Source: Tiliqua scincoides (Eukaryota > Chordata > Lepidosauria > Squamata > Scincidae). Taken from it: DNA of 64,000 bases. Position numbers and translations under genes: made by a program. Shown here piece after piece: positions 1-10,465 of the stretch. The notes below the pieces were generated by a model. That model searched no databases. It was not told the DNA's origin and worked only from the letters and a program-made list of their open reading frames with translations. Location of the stretch: contig NC_089826.1 in assembly GCF_035046505.1 (NCBI RefSeq), forward strand, positions 7,668,254-7,732,253, read 5' to 3'. Positions within the stretch are counted from its first letter, which is position 1. Each line of letters opens with the position of its first letter.

Positions 1-296
1 CTCCACCTCTGTTTCCCTCTCCTTCCTTGACGGTTTCTCTTGCACCTTTTAGACTTCATGCCCCTTGGGGCAGGGGCACTTTGAGCACAGTGTCAAGTAT
101 ACAGATGACACTTTGGAAGTAATCATCACAGAGCAGTTTAAAAGGGTCCAAACATCTCGGCCTCTGCTTTCCTCTGTGTTTCCTCACACAAAGCCCATTG
201 CAACCTCCTGATGGGGAGCCAAGGTGCCCCATCTTGGCACTACAAGGATGGAAAAATAATGAGCACAGTATGCAAGAGAAGAAACTGAAAGGTGAA
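1..296. other. intergenic, nothing recognised
   Basis: No gene, RNA or repeat end was recognised here. Short open frames on both strands lack any familiar protein pattern. The CR1 fragment begins at its right edge. Confidence 0.4.
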
Positions 297-1138
297 CATA
301 AAAACATAAGAAGAGCCCAACTGGATCAGGCCAAAGGCCCATCTAGTCCAGCTTCCTGCACCTCACAGTGGCCCACCAGATGCTTCAGGAAGCACACAAA
401 CAAGATAAAAAACCTGCATCCTGTGGCCTCCCTTGCATCTGACATTCTGATGTACCGTAATTCTAAAACCAGGAGCTTGTAGAGACACATCATGGCTTGT
501 AAACCATGATGGACTTCTCCTCCAGAAATTTGTCCAATCCCCTTTGAAAGGCATCTGGGCCAGATGCCATCCCCACATCCTGTGGCAAGGTGTTCCACAG
601 ACACTCCATCTGAGTGGATGTCCCTGGTTCTGGTGCTGCGTGAGAGGGAAAAGAGCATCCCTCTGTCCATTCTTATCTCTATCCTGTGGCAAGGAGTTCC
701 ACAGATGCTCCATTTGAATGGATGCCCCCTGGTTCTGGTGCTGCGTGAGAGGGAAAAGAGCATCCCTCTGTCCATTCTTATCTCTATCCTGTGGCAAGGA
801 GTTCCACAGATGCTCCGTTTGAATGGACGCCCCCTGGTTCTGGTGCTGCGTGAGAGGGAAAAGAACATCCCTCTGTCCATTCTTATCTCTATCCTGTGGC
901 AAGGAGTTCCACAGATGCTCCGATTGAATGGATGCCCCCTGGTTCTGGTGCTGCGTGAGAGGGAAAAGAGCACCCCCCTGCCCACGCGATCCATCCCCCC
1001 ATCCAGTGGCAAGGAGTTCCACAGACACTCTAGTGACTTTGGGTGTCTTCCATCCTATTCCCCCTCAGGGCTTCTTTCCTGGGCTGAAGAGCCCCCCGGG
1101 CTGCAGCCTCTCCCCGGGAGGAAGGTGCCCCAGCGCAG
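297..1138 (-). mobile_element. CR1 LINE 3' fragment with internal 105-bp tandem expansion
   Basis: The plus strand starts with the CR1 3' end in reverse (acataagaagagccc, ggatcaggcc, catctagtccagcttcctg). It runs leftwards into the C-terminal ORF2 region: minus-strand residues such as LWNSLPQD match the intact CR1 copy at 44.6-45.6 kb. From 581 a unit is repeated about four times. Beyond 1055 the sequence still follows CR1 (counterpart of the stretch ending ggaaggtgccccagc) up to about 1138, although it is GC-enriched. Truncated at its 5' side; not functional. Confidence 0.85.
581..1025. repeat. 105-bp tandem repeat, ~4 copies, inside CR1
   Basis: The string tgtggcaagg recurs at 581, 685, 790 and 895, and a diverged form at 1005. 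The string ggttctggtgctgcg recurs at 626, 731, 836 and 941. The spacing is 105 bp (one step 104, the last about 110). Because 105 is divisible by three, long open frames run through the array on both strands; these are artefacts of the repeat and not genes. Copies differ by only a few bases, so the expansion is recent. Confidence 0.9.
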
Positions 1139-1305
1139 AGGGCGGAGGTGCCCCCCCTGCAGCCCTTGGCAGGCAGCGGCAGGCCTGGAGAGTTGCGCAG
1201 CGGGAGAGGAGTTGCCGCCCGCGCGTGCGCACCGCGGGCAGCGGGCTGGGCACCCCTGGGGCAGGGCGCGGAGGCTCCTCCCTGGCAGGGCAGCTGCCCA
1301 GCTGG

Positions 1306-1315
1306 CCATATAAGG
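1306..1315 (+). promoter_or_regulatory. STBD1: TATA box overlapping a perfect CArG (SRF) motif
   Basis: The ten bases CCATATAAGG fit the serum response factor consensus CC(A/T)6GG exactly and also contain TATAAG. They lie about 80 bp before the STBD1 ATG, so a transcription start near 1335-1345 would leave a 5'UTR of about 50 nt. That SRF binds here is inferred from the motif only. Confidence 0.55.
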
Positions 1316-1394
1316 CGCGGGGAGGGGGCTGGCGCGCCCTTGCCGGGCTGCTTCTCGCCCGCCTGCCTGCCTGTCTGCCCGCCGCTGCCCAGCC

Positions 1395-1617
1395 ATGGCC
1401 CTGGGCGAGGAGGGCGACGCTGCTGCCCCTGCCCAGCCTGCCGCCCCGCCGCCCCCGGGCAGCAGCGGCGACGACGAGGGGGGCTCCCTGCTGGACGTGT
1501 GGTCGTCGCTGCTGCTGGCCCTGCTGGCCGCCTTCCTGTCCTGGCTCTGGTACGGCCGCCACGACGGCCACCAGCCGCCCGAGGGCACCTTGCAGGGGGA
1601 GGCGCGCCCGGCCCCAG
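1395..1617 (+). CDS. STBD1: STBD1 coding exon 1 (membrane anchor)
   Basis: The ATG at 1395 (context agccATGg, a good Kozak start) opens 74 codons plus one base, ending at a CAG|GTACTG donor. Residues 1-30 are acidic and Ala/Pro-rich. Residues about 31-53 form one hydrophobic segment (LLDVWSSLLLALLAAFLSWL) followed by Arg/His, as expected for the N-terminal membrane anchor of starch-binding domain-containing protein 1. In the human protein the anchor sits at the extreme N-terminus, so the roughly 30-residue lead here is a difference. The frame joins the second exon in phase (G|AA). Confidence 0.85.
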
Positions 1618-4600
1618 GTACTGCCCGCGACCCTCCCTCCGCTGCCCCCTGGTGGAGGTCCCCTGCTTCTTGGCTGGCTGCGCAAAGGGGGGAAGCAAGG
1701 CTTGCTTGGGGGGTGTGCCCCCGTCGGTAGCCCTGTCTTGACCCCCCTCTAGCTACGCCACTAACTGGAGCCTCCGGCCAGTGGCGTAGCTAGAGGGGGG
1801 GCGAAGCACTAAGTCTTGCAGGGAGCCTCACCGCAGCGTGTAGGGGGTGTCCCCACCTCCCCTTCACAGCCAGGCAGACACCTATTTTGCTCCCAGCGCC
1901 TGGAAGGGCTCCAAAGGGGCCCCTCGCATGCCACGGTGAGGCTCCATGCTTTGACCCCCCCCAGCTATGCCGCTCTCCAGTAGCTGGCACCCACTGCCCT
2001 AAGTCAATGCTTTCCCCAGCACTGGGACCTGAAAGGGCTGAGTGAGGCACACATTCAACAGATGTGGCTTCTTCCTGCGGGGGTCCTGGGGGGTCTTCCT
2101 TCCTCAACATGTCCTCTTGCCACCGTTGCTGCTCTGAGGCCCTGGGAATTGAGGGAGCCAGGGGCACACTTCTCTGGGAAGGTTGGGAAGGAAGGGACCA
2201 GAGTGGATCCCCTGCTTTGCTGTTCAGTACTGGCTGCTCTGGGTGCTGTTCCTGGTCAGGGTCGATAATGCAGGGGCCAACAGCCTGGTTTGGTGGGAGT
2301 TCTGGAAACCTCTTGTGAGTGCCACATCTTTCTGTTCCCATGCATGTAAGTGCCAAGTAGGCACACTGGTCTTGTGCCTGAACGGTTGCGCTAGGCTGGT
2401 AGGTGTATCCGTCCAGGGGGGTCTCATTCTTTACACTGAGAGCCCTCTGGCAGTGCTAAATTCTAATTCTGGTGCTAAATGGACTGGAGCGGTAGCGTAG
2501 CTAGAGGGGGTACAAAACACTAAGTGTTGCAGGAAGCCTCACCATGCCGTGCACGCGGCCCCTCCCCTTCACCTCCATTTTGCTCTAGCGGCCTGGACTG
2601 GCTCTAAGGGGGAGGGGTCGCTTGCACGGTGCGGTGAGGCTCCCTGCAAAACTTAGTGCCTTGACCCCCCATAGCTATGCTACTGGGCTGGAGAAGCGAC
2701 TCTGATGCCAGTCTCCACCCACTTGGTTTACACATGTGTTTTTTTATGATGAGTGCGTGCTACCAGAGGAATCGCTTTGACAGACGCATTTTTCACATTG
2801 CTCGAAGCCCACTCAGACACAGTGCTTTGCAGTGGAGTCTACCAAAAGTAATAGATTGGTGGGAAAACGAGGGGTGTACATGCATGTGTGAACCAGCCCT
2901 TGGAGGGTTAGTTAATGGCATGCCACTGCCTTCTCTGTTTTTGCATCCATGTTAGACAAGCCAGAGAGGAGACTGTACTGTACTCTGTGCTCAGAGTTCA
3001 GTGCATGAAGAAATGGGCTAGAATCTCTTGGCTTCCTGCAAGCCTTTTAAGCAACTGCTCAGCATGGATCCTGGTCCCACGGCTTTAGAAAGACAGACAC
3101 CCAAAAATATATCAGTGGCTGTGACCTTTACTTAGCCCCGATCCCATCAGTCGGTTCTGCTGACCGTGTGGGAAACCTCTGGCAAGGCCTTGGCTCTCAG
3201 CTCATTGGACATGCTCTTATGGGCAGTGCAAACTTAAAAATTCAGCCCTTGGCTATTTATAGCTTGAGTGTGGGAATGGCATGCTGAGTCGTTAGGCATG
3301 TTCATGACAAAGCAGAACAAGATCCCTTTTGCAATAGCTAGCTGGGCCCAAAGCAATAAAATGTATGGTTTGTGATGGGGAAGTTTTTCTTATTGTGAGT
3401 TAAATAAATTGTTGAGAGAATGTAGGAAAGCAATAGTGATCATAAATTACTATTGGGCTCGTCGTGGTACCTGCTCTGGATTAGACACCAGTTTCACCCT
3501 GACATGAGAGGATCAGTAAAAAGGAAGGAGGGGTGGGAGTTCATGTTGAGTCTAGACTCTGAGTAGAAAGGAAGTTTCTCATGTTGCCACTTCTACCCTG
3601 AATTCATTGCGTGGCCGTTGTCATGTCACTTTCTGTCTCTGCTTCCATGCCTCTTCAAGCTGATTTTGTGAGTACAGTCTGGCTTTTGGGTCTAGAAATG
3701 GAGTGATACCACAGGACAGAAGAACATAAGAACAGCCCCACTGGATCAGGCCATAGGCCCATCTAGTCCAGCTTCCTGTATCTCACAGCGGCCCACCAAA
3801 TGCCCCAGGGAGCACACCAGATAACAAGACCTGCAAGGCCTCCTGGGAATTGTAGTTAAGAACATAAGAAGAGCCCCGCTGGATCAGGCCATAGGCCCAT
3901 CTAGTCCAGCTTCCTGTATCTCACAGCGGCCCACCAAATGCCCCAGGGAGCACACCAGATTACAAGAGACCTGCATCCTGGTGCCCTCCCTTGCATCTGA
4001 CATAGCCCATTTCTAAAATCAGGAGGTTGCAGGAGCAGTACTTGGTGTGATCTTCTGTTTGGCTCAGTGTGCCCTCCCCCACGTTGAAGTGAAAAAGGTA
4101 GATGGTTGCCCTCTGTTGAGGTGGCTCCTCTATAGCCCCCCACCATGACTTATTTTTTTTTAATAAGCAAACTTTCATATTTTAAAGGTACCTGTTGTAG
4201 TATATGAAGCCAACCATGGCCGTTCAATTCTGGAAACTATGAATTGTTCCTTTCCTGGCTAACTCTAATATTCCCGTCTGTTTAGAACTACTTCGAGAGA
4301 GAAGGGAATGTGTTGTTTCTGAAACAAAGTCAACAGATGTGTCCAGTCCTCATGAACCAGTTGGGAACCAGTTGGGTCCCCCAGGAGATCACAGTGCCCC
4401 TGATATTCCCCGAGAGTCTCCAGAAGCGGAGCTGTCGGTCAAGGAGTCTTCAACCGCCTTAATGAACTACAAGGAGTATCTAAGCACTGAAGCATTGAGT
4501 CACCCCATATCAGCATCCAAACCATCACAGAGCCAAGATGCTGAAATGCATGGAACAGGCATTTCATCAGAACCAGATGTCCCTCGTGTCAACCACGAGG

Positions 4601-5064
4601 AGAGATGCAAAGAGCAGCTGTGTCATAACTCTGTTGATCATGACGAATGGGAGATGGTCCCTCAACATTCAGCGTGGCGTGAGGCTACGAGAAAGAGAGG
4701 CTCGGATGATGTCAGCAGCAGCAGAGACCTGGAACAAGCCAAGAGGGTTGCAGCCGTACCTCCCATGCCTCAGACTGTCCATGTGACTTTCCGTGTGCAC
4801 TACATCACTCATGTAGAGGCCCAGCTGATCGCCATCACAGGTGACCACGAATGTCTTGGCCAGTGGCACCACTACGTACCACTTCAGTGTGACAAGAATG
4901 GGTTCTGGTCGGACTCTGTGGTCTTACCGGTCGATACCCGTCTTGAATGGAAGTTCATAGTGGTGGAGAACGGGAAGGTCAGAAGGTGGGAAGAATGTGA
5001 CAATCGAATCCTAGTGACTGAAAATGAGGATTGTTTGGCTCACAAGTGGTGGGGATATCACTGA
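1395..5064 (+). CDS. STBD1: STBD1, starch-binding domain-containing protein 1 (gene span, two coding exons)
   Basis: Exons 1395-1617 and 4286-5064 join to 334 codons including the stop (333 residues; human about 358). STBD1 binds glycogen through a C-terminal CBM20 domain, is anchored to ER/perinuclear membranes by its N-terminus, and links glycogen to GABARAPL1 in glycophagy. Visible parts: hydrophobic anchor at about 31-53, a long low-complexity middle region, an Atg8-interacting motif WEMV at 196-199 inside DHDEWEMVPQHSAW (human has nearly the same stretch), and CBM20 at 239-333 with conserved Trp residues. The neighbours CCDC158 and SHROOM3 match human synteny, which supports the call. 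The last codon is followed by a short 3'UTR with AATAAA at 5514. Confidence 0.95.
1783..1975. repeat. MITE-like palindromic repeat (CAGTGGCGTAGCTAG family), intron 1 of STBD1
   Basis: It begins ccagtggcgtagctagaggg and ends with the inverted counterpart gacccccccagctatgccgc. Inside, the gcactaagtcttgcagg and ggtgaggctc arms face each other. A separate right end of the same family lies at 1738-1763 (cccctctagctacgccact). Other copies are at 2490, 10466, 27247, 45690 and 46430. Confidence 0.65.
2490..2685. mobile_element. non-autonomous hAT-like element (GTAGCTAG family), intron 1 of STBD1
   Basis: Terminal inverted repeats ggtagcgtagctagaggggg and ccccatagctatgctactg enclose arms that read gcaggaagcctcacc and ggtgaggctccctgc. 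Flanks gactggag (2482-2489) and ggctggag (2686-2693) match at 7 of 8 positions, an 8-bp target duplication typical of hAT elements. No transposase is present. Confidence 0.65.
3722..4060 (-). mobile_element. two CR1 3' fragments in the same orientation, intron 1 of STBD1
   Basis: Each starts at its CR1 3' terminus (gaacataagaacagcccc at 3722 and aagaacataagaagagcccc near 3855) and continues through catctagtccagcttcctgtatctcacagcggcccacc. The first is about 130 bp, the second about 200 bp. They are two insertions or a local duplication; both are short and dead. Confidence 0.8.
4286..5064 (+). CDS. STBD1: STBD1 coding exon 2 (AIM motif and CBM20 domain)
   Basis: Acceptor cccgtctgtttag|AA. The frame is open from 4288 to the TGA at 5062-5064. 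The AIM/LIR WEMV is encoded at 4648-4659. The last 95 residues (VHVTFRVHYITHVEAQLIAI onward) are a CBM20 fold: GDHECLGQW, then NGFWSDSVVLPVDTRLEWKF, then WEECDNR, ending HKWWGYH. The spacing of the aromatic residues is that of starch and glycogen binding sites. Intron 1 is 2.67 kb and carries several transposons. Confidence 0.95.
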
Positions 5065-5513
5065 ACAGGAGCTCTGGCCCAGCACAGGAGTCTACAGTAT
5101 TCCATTTCTCTGTAGGAGTTTCCTTGAATTGCCATACCCCTTAGTACCTCTTTGTGCTGCATGTTTTGCCTGAATTGCCTTAGGTTAAAGTCTTTCTCCT
5201 CCGGCTAGTGTTGGCTTTAGGATATGAAGAGACCCTTCAAGCTGAAGTCAGACCAAAGCCTTTGTAGTGATAACACGCTAGAGGCCTTTAGCGAGCAGTG
5301 TTTCAAAACTGTTCCCTGCATTAAAAAAATAAGTACAAAAACAAAAAAAAAACAAACCCCAAAGCTTCAAATCCTAAACTTGAAGTTGTACTGTATGTGC
5401 GAAGATACTAGGAGCATGAATTGTGGCCACTGGACAGAGCGAATGGGAGAGTTAAGCTACAGTAACTGTGGTGGTTAACATGTTCTTAACTTATGCTTAC
5501 TACCAAAGGAAGC

Positions 5514-5519
5514 AATAAA
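5514..5519 (+). terminator. STBD1: STBD1 poly(A) signal AATAAA
   Basis: Canonical AATAAA 450 bp after the stop codon, followed within 30 bp by a T/GT-rich stretch (gactggtgtctgtcctttatgttttg), the usual downstream element. The 3'UTR is about 470 nt. Confidence 0.75.
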
Positions 5520-5539
5520 GATGATTTTTAGACTGGTGT

Positions 5540-8500
5540 CTGTCCTTTATGTTTTGAGATTTGAAGTAAGGGTTTTCTTGGCTTTTAGTGAGTTGGAAGT
5601 AAGCAAAAGACCTCTCTCTGTTTCTGTCATGATTCATGTCGAAATCCCAGAAGGTTGCCACCATTTCCACAGTGCTCTTGTGTTGGAAACCCATCAGTAG
5701 TAGGAATATTATCATGCAACTGGAGAAGTCATTAGTGAAACCTCCCAGTGTCCCTCCTGGTGAGGTGTTCTCCATGTGTTTTGGGCCTGTTTTAATTGGT
5801 ACAGAACCCTGTTATCTATAGTAAAGGTCAGCCTGGTCTAATGTCGTATTTGTTATCTCTGGTCAGGAGAAGATTTCAAAATAAGCTTGAACCGCTGCCT
5901 TGCACAGCAAATGAACCTGAACCCAGTGTCTATTGGTACATGGCCAAAGGTTACTTTTGTGTGTAGCATGCAGATGGAATAGCTTGGCTTCTTCGTGGCG
6001 CATGGTGATGATTAAATACATGGCATGCAGTGCTCTGATCATGGGGAAATTATGGCAGGCTGAGAGTTAAATTATTGCTAGGCCTTGTACAGGAATTTGT
6101 GCTGATATGAAAACAGTGGACTTGTTAAGCAGATAGAATAAGAGAGGCTGCTGCGTCTTTCATATGCTTTTAAGATATATAGTTGCTTCACTTTAACGTT
6201 GGCCTTTTATTTTGAAAGCAGCATATATTCTTAATCATTTCTGTTACGGCACTGGGGTTCCAAATAGTTATTTCTGTAGCTGAAATTTTAATAAAATGAG
6301 AAATTCTAAAAAAAGTTCAAACCCCAAAATTGGGCTCAATTTTTTTTTTGCTGAAGCCGTGTTAAAGCAGATGGTTTTTATATTTAAATAATACTAAAAA
6401 GCTGCACCAGACTTTCAGGAGCTAGTGGGGAACCTCTTGGCTCTCTCAGGGGAACACAGTGTTGGTCAAGGAGCCAATGACCCTTAGTGAGCAGTGGTTT
6501 AAAGCAAACATTTCTGCATGTGTACAGGGTTTTTTTTTTTGGTTGTCATGGTTCTCAACAGATGCATCGCAAAGGTTAGAAGAGACTTAACTGGGGCTTT
6601 TGAGTTTGTAAATGGATTTAAAGGTATGTTGGAGGCCTGTCTGAGAGGATTAGCTGCATTATGCAGCTGATTCAGTTGTCCACCATTTAAAGCGACTTAT
6701 CCGTCACTAGAATAGCTCAGAGTGCCTACTTGTGGGGAGTTCGTTCTTGCATTGACACTGTTTAGGTGTATAATCTAAATTTGCTAAGCAGTGTTTAGCA
6801 GGTAATTTCTGTGCACTTGGTCCTAGACTATAAAGGCAAATCTGCCTGACACGTTTTTTTTCTGAGTCTGGAGGCTCAGGTGGTGCACCTGATCTTCATG
6901 TCACAATGTGCCCTAGACTTCAGCTGGCGGTGGGTGGTCTTTGTGTCTGACTGCGTGAGCTATACAGTCTCCCTGACCAGCCTTCTTGCTCTGATCTGAA
7001 GATGTCCTGGGAGGAAAGAGATCTGAGTCTTCCAGAAAAGCTTCTACTTATTTTGCTTGCACTTTGACCCAAGAAGGAGAATGGGTGGCTTTCAGACTTC
7101 CTGCTTTAAGGACATTCATACATCTACTGAAGACAATGCACCTGGGATGCTTGTATATTGCAAAAGCCTGCAAGAGGCTTTTGATGTTCACAGCATTCTG
7201 TGTCCAAAGCTGTCATCAGTGCTGGCTCAAGCTTGGTTGGTAACTGAGTGCTTCCCCTTTGCCTGGCCTTTAATAGGAGCCAAAGTGCATTTGCCTATTC
7301 ATGAGTTAAACGTGTGTGGCTCAGTTTCCCTTTCCATAGGACTCAATACATTTTCCTTATCTGCTTGGAGGAGGGGGCTTCCTTCTCAAGTGTTTTTTGG
7401 GGGCCTGCATTCATCAGATTAGGGACCATTGCGTTTCTCTTGGCGTGCCCTTTGAAACTGACTGAAGCACAGTTGCCTACTCATCAGTAAACGCACACGT
7501 GGTTCACTTTCACTTTCCATGGGACTCAATACGTTTTCCTTGACAGCTATCAGCTTGTCAGTTTCAGTTTCACAGCCCACCAACAATCAGGTCCTGACCC
7601 ACAGTTTGGGATACACTCGCCTAGGGCATCTTGCTTTGCCTCCATATAGTTCCTGAACAAAGTGGAGAAAAACTATGGCTGGGCTGGGTTGGCTTGCTCC
7701 AATTCCAGGCCCAGCTCATTGACAGTGGCTGCTGCAGAAGTCTGGTGGTTGTGTGTGATGTCATCACCATGCGCCTGCAAATTGTGCCAAGTTGCCACGC
7801 TGCATCCTAAGGGGATCTATGCAGTGCGCAATATTGGTGAGCGTTATGGGTCGCGCGCATTTCCTCTTTTGGTCAGGCCATTCCTGGAATGGAGGATGCT
7901 GGCTGATGAAGGATGCTGAGCAGAACATCTTGGCAATGCATCTGGAAGGCAGCTCTGACGCTGAGAGCAGGCCTGCCCAGCCCAGAGAGGTGCAGCAATG
8001 CGCTGTTCATTTCTCCCACTCTGCAGCTGCAGAGAGCTGAGCCATGGGGAAGGAGCAGCACTGCAGCAAGTTGCTTAGTTTCTACTGTTGGGGAGCTGCA
8101 AAAGTTTAGCGCACGGTGCAACAGTACCAGGGTGGTAGGTTTTGCTGCCTCAGTAAATCTACCGTTTGAGAAACTGTTTCACCTCCCTCCATCATAAAAT
8201 CACCTTAGTAGTTATGAGACTGAGCTGTGAACCAGGGCATCCCTGGTTTAAATCACAAACCTGCCTTTGTGTCATTCTTACAACAGTCCTTGGAGACAAT
8301 CCAATGCTGCTATCATTACTGACCCATTGGGTCTTGCTGAGCTTGCATCAAAAGAATGCACATTGGAATGCAAATGACACTTGCTTGTCACAGTAGAGTT
8401 TGGCCCTACATGGATGGTGATGAGCAAGCTTTTTTGGGGGGACGGGGACGGGGACTTGTGTGCTGTCACTGGTAAGGAGGAACCTCAGGATTCTGTGGGA

Positions 8501-9087
8501 TATTGTTTAAAAACCACTGTTGTGTGACACCAGTTCATGCAATGCTATTTGTGGCCACAGAAAGCAGCCCTGATTCCACCCATCCATAACTCTAGTAACT
8601 GAATGTCAGATCACAGGTGACAGTGAGAATTATATTTTGTATTGCTGCAAAAAGTGCCACGGGACTACAGCTGTAGTGGACAACCGTTGTCCTGGGCTGT
8701 TTTCACCTTAAAGGTTCATGCAATAATCTATCCTGATTGGTTTGCTTCTCATGTAGCTTGTGAACTGTTTTACTATTACAGTAGTACTATCAGAGGAAAT
8801 TCCTGATCCTTTGCTGGATTCTTGCTTCACAGAAGTCTGGTGTAATCAGGAGTTGCAAGGGTCAGCAACAGCGAGGTCAAAGATCTGCATGATAACATGA
8901 AAGAAAGACTGCCTTGCTCTGGGGTCACTGCTCTTTAACCAGCAGAGTTTCATCATATAGCTAAAGAAATGGCTTGCTCTCTACACAGAGTGAAGAAATT
9001 GATGAAAAGAAACTGTTTTGTGACCAGCTGTATTACTTGAATCTTTCAACTGATCCTTAACAGGGAGGTTCACATCCTGTCTGATCA
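5540..9087. other. intergenic between STBD1 and CCDC158; no gene recognised
   Basis: No exon with a recognisable protein or good splice frame was found. An ~80-bp segment is present twice in direct orientation (7281-7363 and 7464-7547, sharing ggactcaatac and ttttcctt). The string gacccacagtttgggatacact near 7597 looks like the end of a decayed hAT-like element. A MIR-like SINE scrap is near 8215-8300. Confidence 0.4.
8215..8300 (+). mobile_element. MIR-like SINE fragment
   Basis: The series gtgaaccagggcatccctgg, tttaaatcacaaacctgcc and gtcattcttacaacagtcc resembles the body of tRNA-derived CORE/MIR-type SINEs. Old and partial. Confidence 0.35.
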
Positions 9088-9095
9088 CTCTAAAG

Positions 9096-9627
9096 CAGTG
9101 GTTCTCACACATTTAGCACTGGGACCCACCGGGACAGAGTGAGAATCTGTCGTGACCCACCGGAAGTGATGTCATGATCGGAAGTGACATCATCATGCAG
9201 GAAAATTTTTAACTATCCTAGGCTGCAATCCTACCCACACTTACCCAGGAGTACGTCCCATTTATTATCATTGTTAAAAGAAGGAAGGCCCATAGCCAGG
9301 GAGACAGACCAGGGACAGACTGCACTTGCTCCCGGTGTGGAAGGGATTGTCACTCCCAGATTGGCCTTTTCAGCTACACTAGACGCTGTGCCAGAACCAC
9401 CTTTCAGAGCGCGATACCATAGTCTTTCGAGACTGAAGGTTGCCAATACAATACAATAAAAGAATATACATAGTAGCTTATTCAAAGTACAGGTCTGTCA
9501 CATTTCCCCAAATGCAGTCATATACCATGGGAGCATCAAGTCTAATATATTAAAAATATAATATTGAAATGAATGGGGACCCACCCACTCACCTAGTGGG
9601 TTCCGACCCACAGTTTGAGAAACACTG
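9096..9627. mobile_element. hAT-like DNA transposon remnant with nested LINE fragment
   Basis: Ends cagtggttctcaca and gtttgagaaacactg form the CAGTG(T/G)TTCTCA terminal inverted repeats of hAT elements. A perfect 8-bp target duplication CTCTAAAG flanks it (9088-9095 and 9628-9635). No transposase frame is present. Related copies without the insertion are at 32497 and 36394. A LINE 3' piece interrupts it at about 9281-9456. Confidence 0.85.
9281..9456 (+). mobile_element. 5'-truncated LINE 3' end (zinc-finger LINE, (AAC)n tail type)
   Basis: It starts at gaaggaaggcccatagccag, encodes the cysteine-rich C-terminus, and ends catagtctttcgagactgaa, ggttgccaat, acaatacaat. The target sequence aaaagaa appears at both edges, where the uninterrupted hAT copy at 32.68 kb reads through. 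This dates the LINE as younger than the hAT copy. Confidence 0.8.
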
Positions 9628-10465
9628 CTCTAAAGGGCCTGCAAGGCATGTTATGGGTATTGTACAGGCCTCCCTTAAGATGCTAAATTGGAGCTTTCTC
9701 AACCCTACTGGCAAACACTAGGAAGGATCATCACAACTGAATCTGTTCTCACTCTCCCTCTGAGTGTTTTACAGCTGCAGGAGGCCAGCACAAACCTGTT
9801 CTGAAACCCCACTGGATATCAGCATTGACAGAACCATTATAGCATCCAGGTTTGATAGAATCCATTATGGATCCTTGTATAAGGGGAAAGAAAGCAATCG
9901 TGTTCTCTGGTTGGAGGCTGTATACATTTTCTTGCTAGAAGCTGGGGGCAAGTGGGATGGATGTTTATTTCCACCATGCCTGGTGAGCTTCCCCAGGGGG
10001 CATTTGGCTGACTATTTTGGGAAATGGAGGGCTGAAGCAGATGGAATGTTCAGCTGCCTTTGCAAAAAAGCTCTTGTGTTCTTAGAACTTTTCTCTTTGG
10101 GCAGAATTTTAAGGGATGGTGGTTGAGAGTTTATTTTTAAAAAAATTTTTGTTCAATTTAAAAAAAATATTTAACACTATACAGTATTCTAGTTCTTTAT
10201 AAACACTACAAAACCGTTAATATCCTGAATGATCCTCAGGGCGCAGGCTAGCAATGTTCCAAATTTAAAAAAAGACGGTAACATTAGCTAGTCCACACAC
10301 CTCCAGGATAGCAAGGGGGTAGTTCTGCAGGCTGTGTGAGTGCCTGACATGCCTACCATTTTATGGATTTATTTTTATACTACCCGAGATCTTTAACACG
10401 TAAAGGCTTGTGTTCGCGGAAGGGGGGGATTGAGTACAGTAAAGGACAACTGGTTCAGATCACAC
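9628..10465. other. intergenic, nothing recognised
   Basis: AT-rich sequence with one 120-codon open frame at 9764-10126 that has no recognisable family pattern, no good splice context and no partner exon. It is treated as chance. Confidence 0.35.

Larger units (their letters stand above)
1060..1700. promoter_or_regulatory. STBD1: CpG-rich promoter island of STBD1
   Basis: The stretch is visibly GC-rich with many CpG dinucleotides (for example gcgcgtgcgcaccgcgggca) while most of the window is AT-rich. It covers the TATA-like box, the presumed transcription start, coding exon 1 and the first splice donor. The leftmost part overlaps CR1-derived sequence. Boundaries are by eye. Confidence 0.7.

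Noticed and set aside
326-1028. Long minus-strand frames of 221-228 codons
   Set aside because: They are the 105-bp tandem unit of a CR1 fragment read in two frames; the array length being a multiple of three keeps them open.
1030-1752. Several overlapping frames of 110-274 codons on both strands of the STBD1 promoter
   Set aside because: High GC removes stop codons; only the frame from 1395 joins a real second exon.
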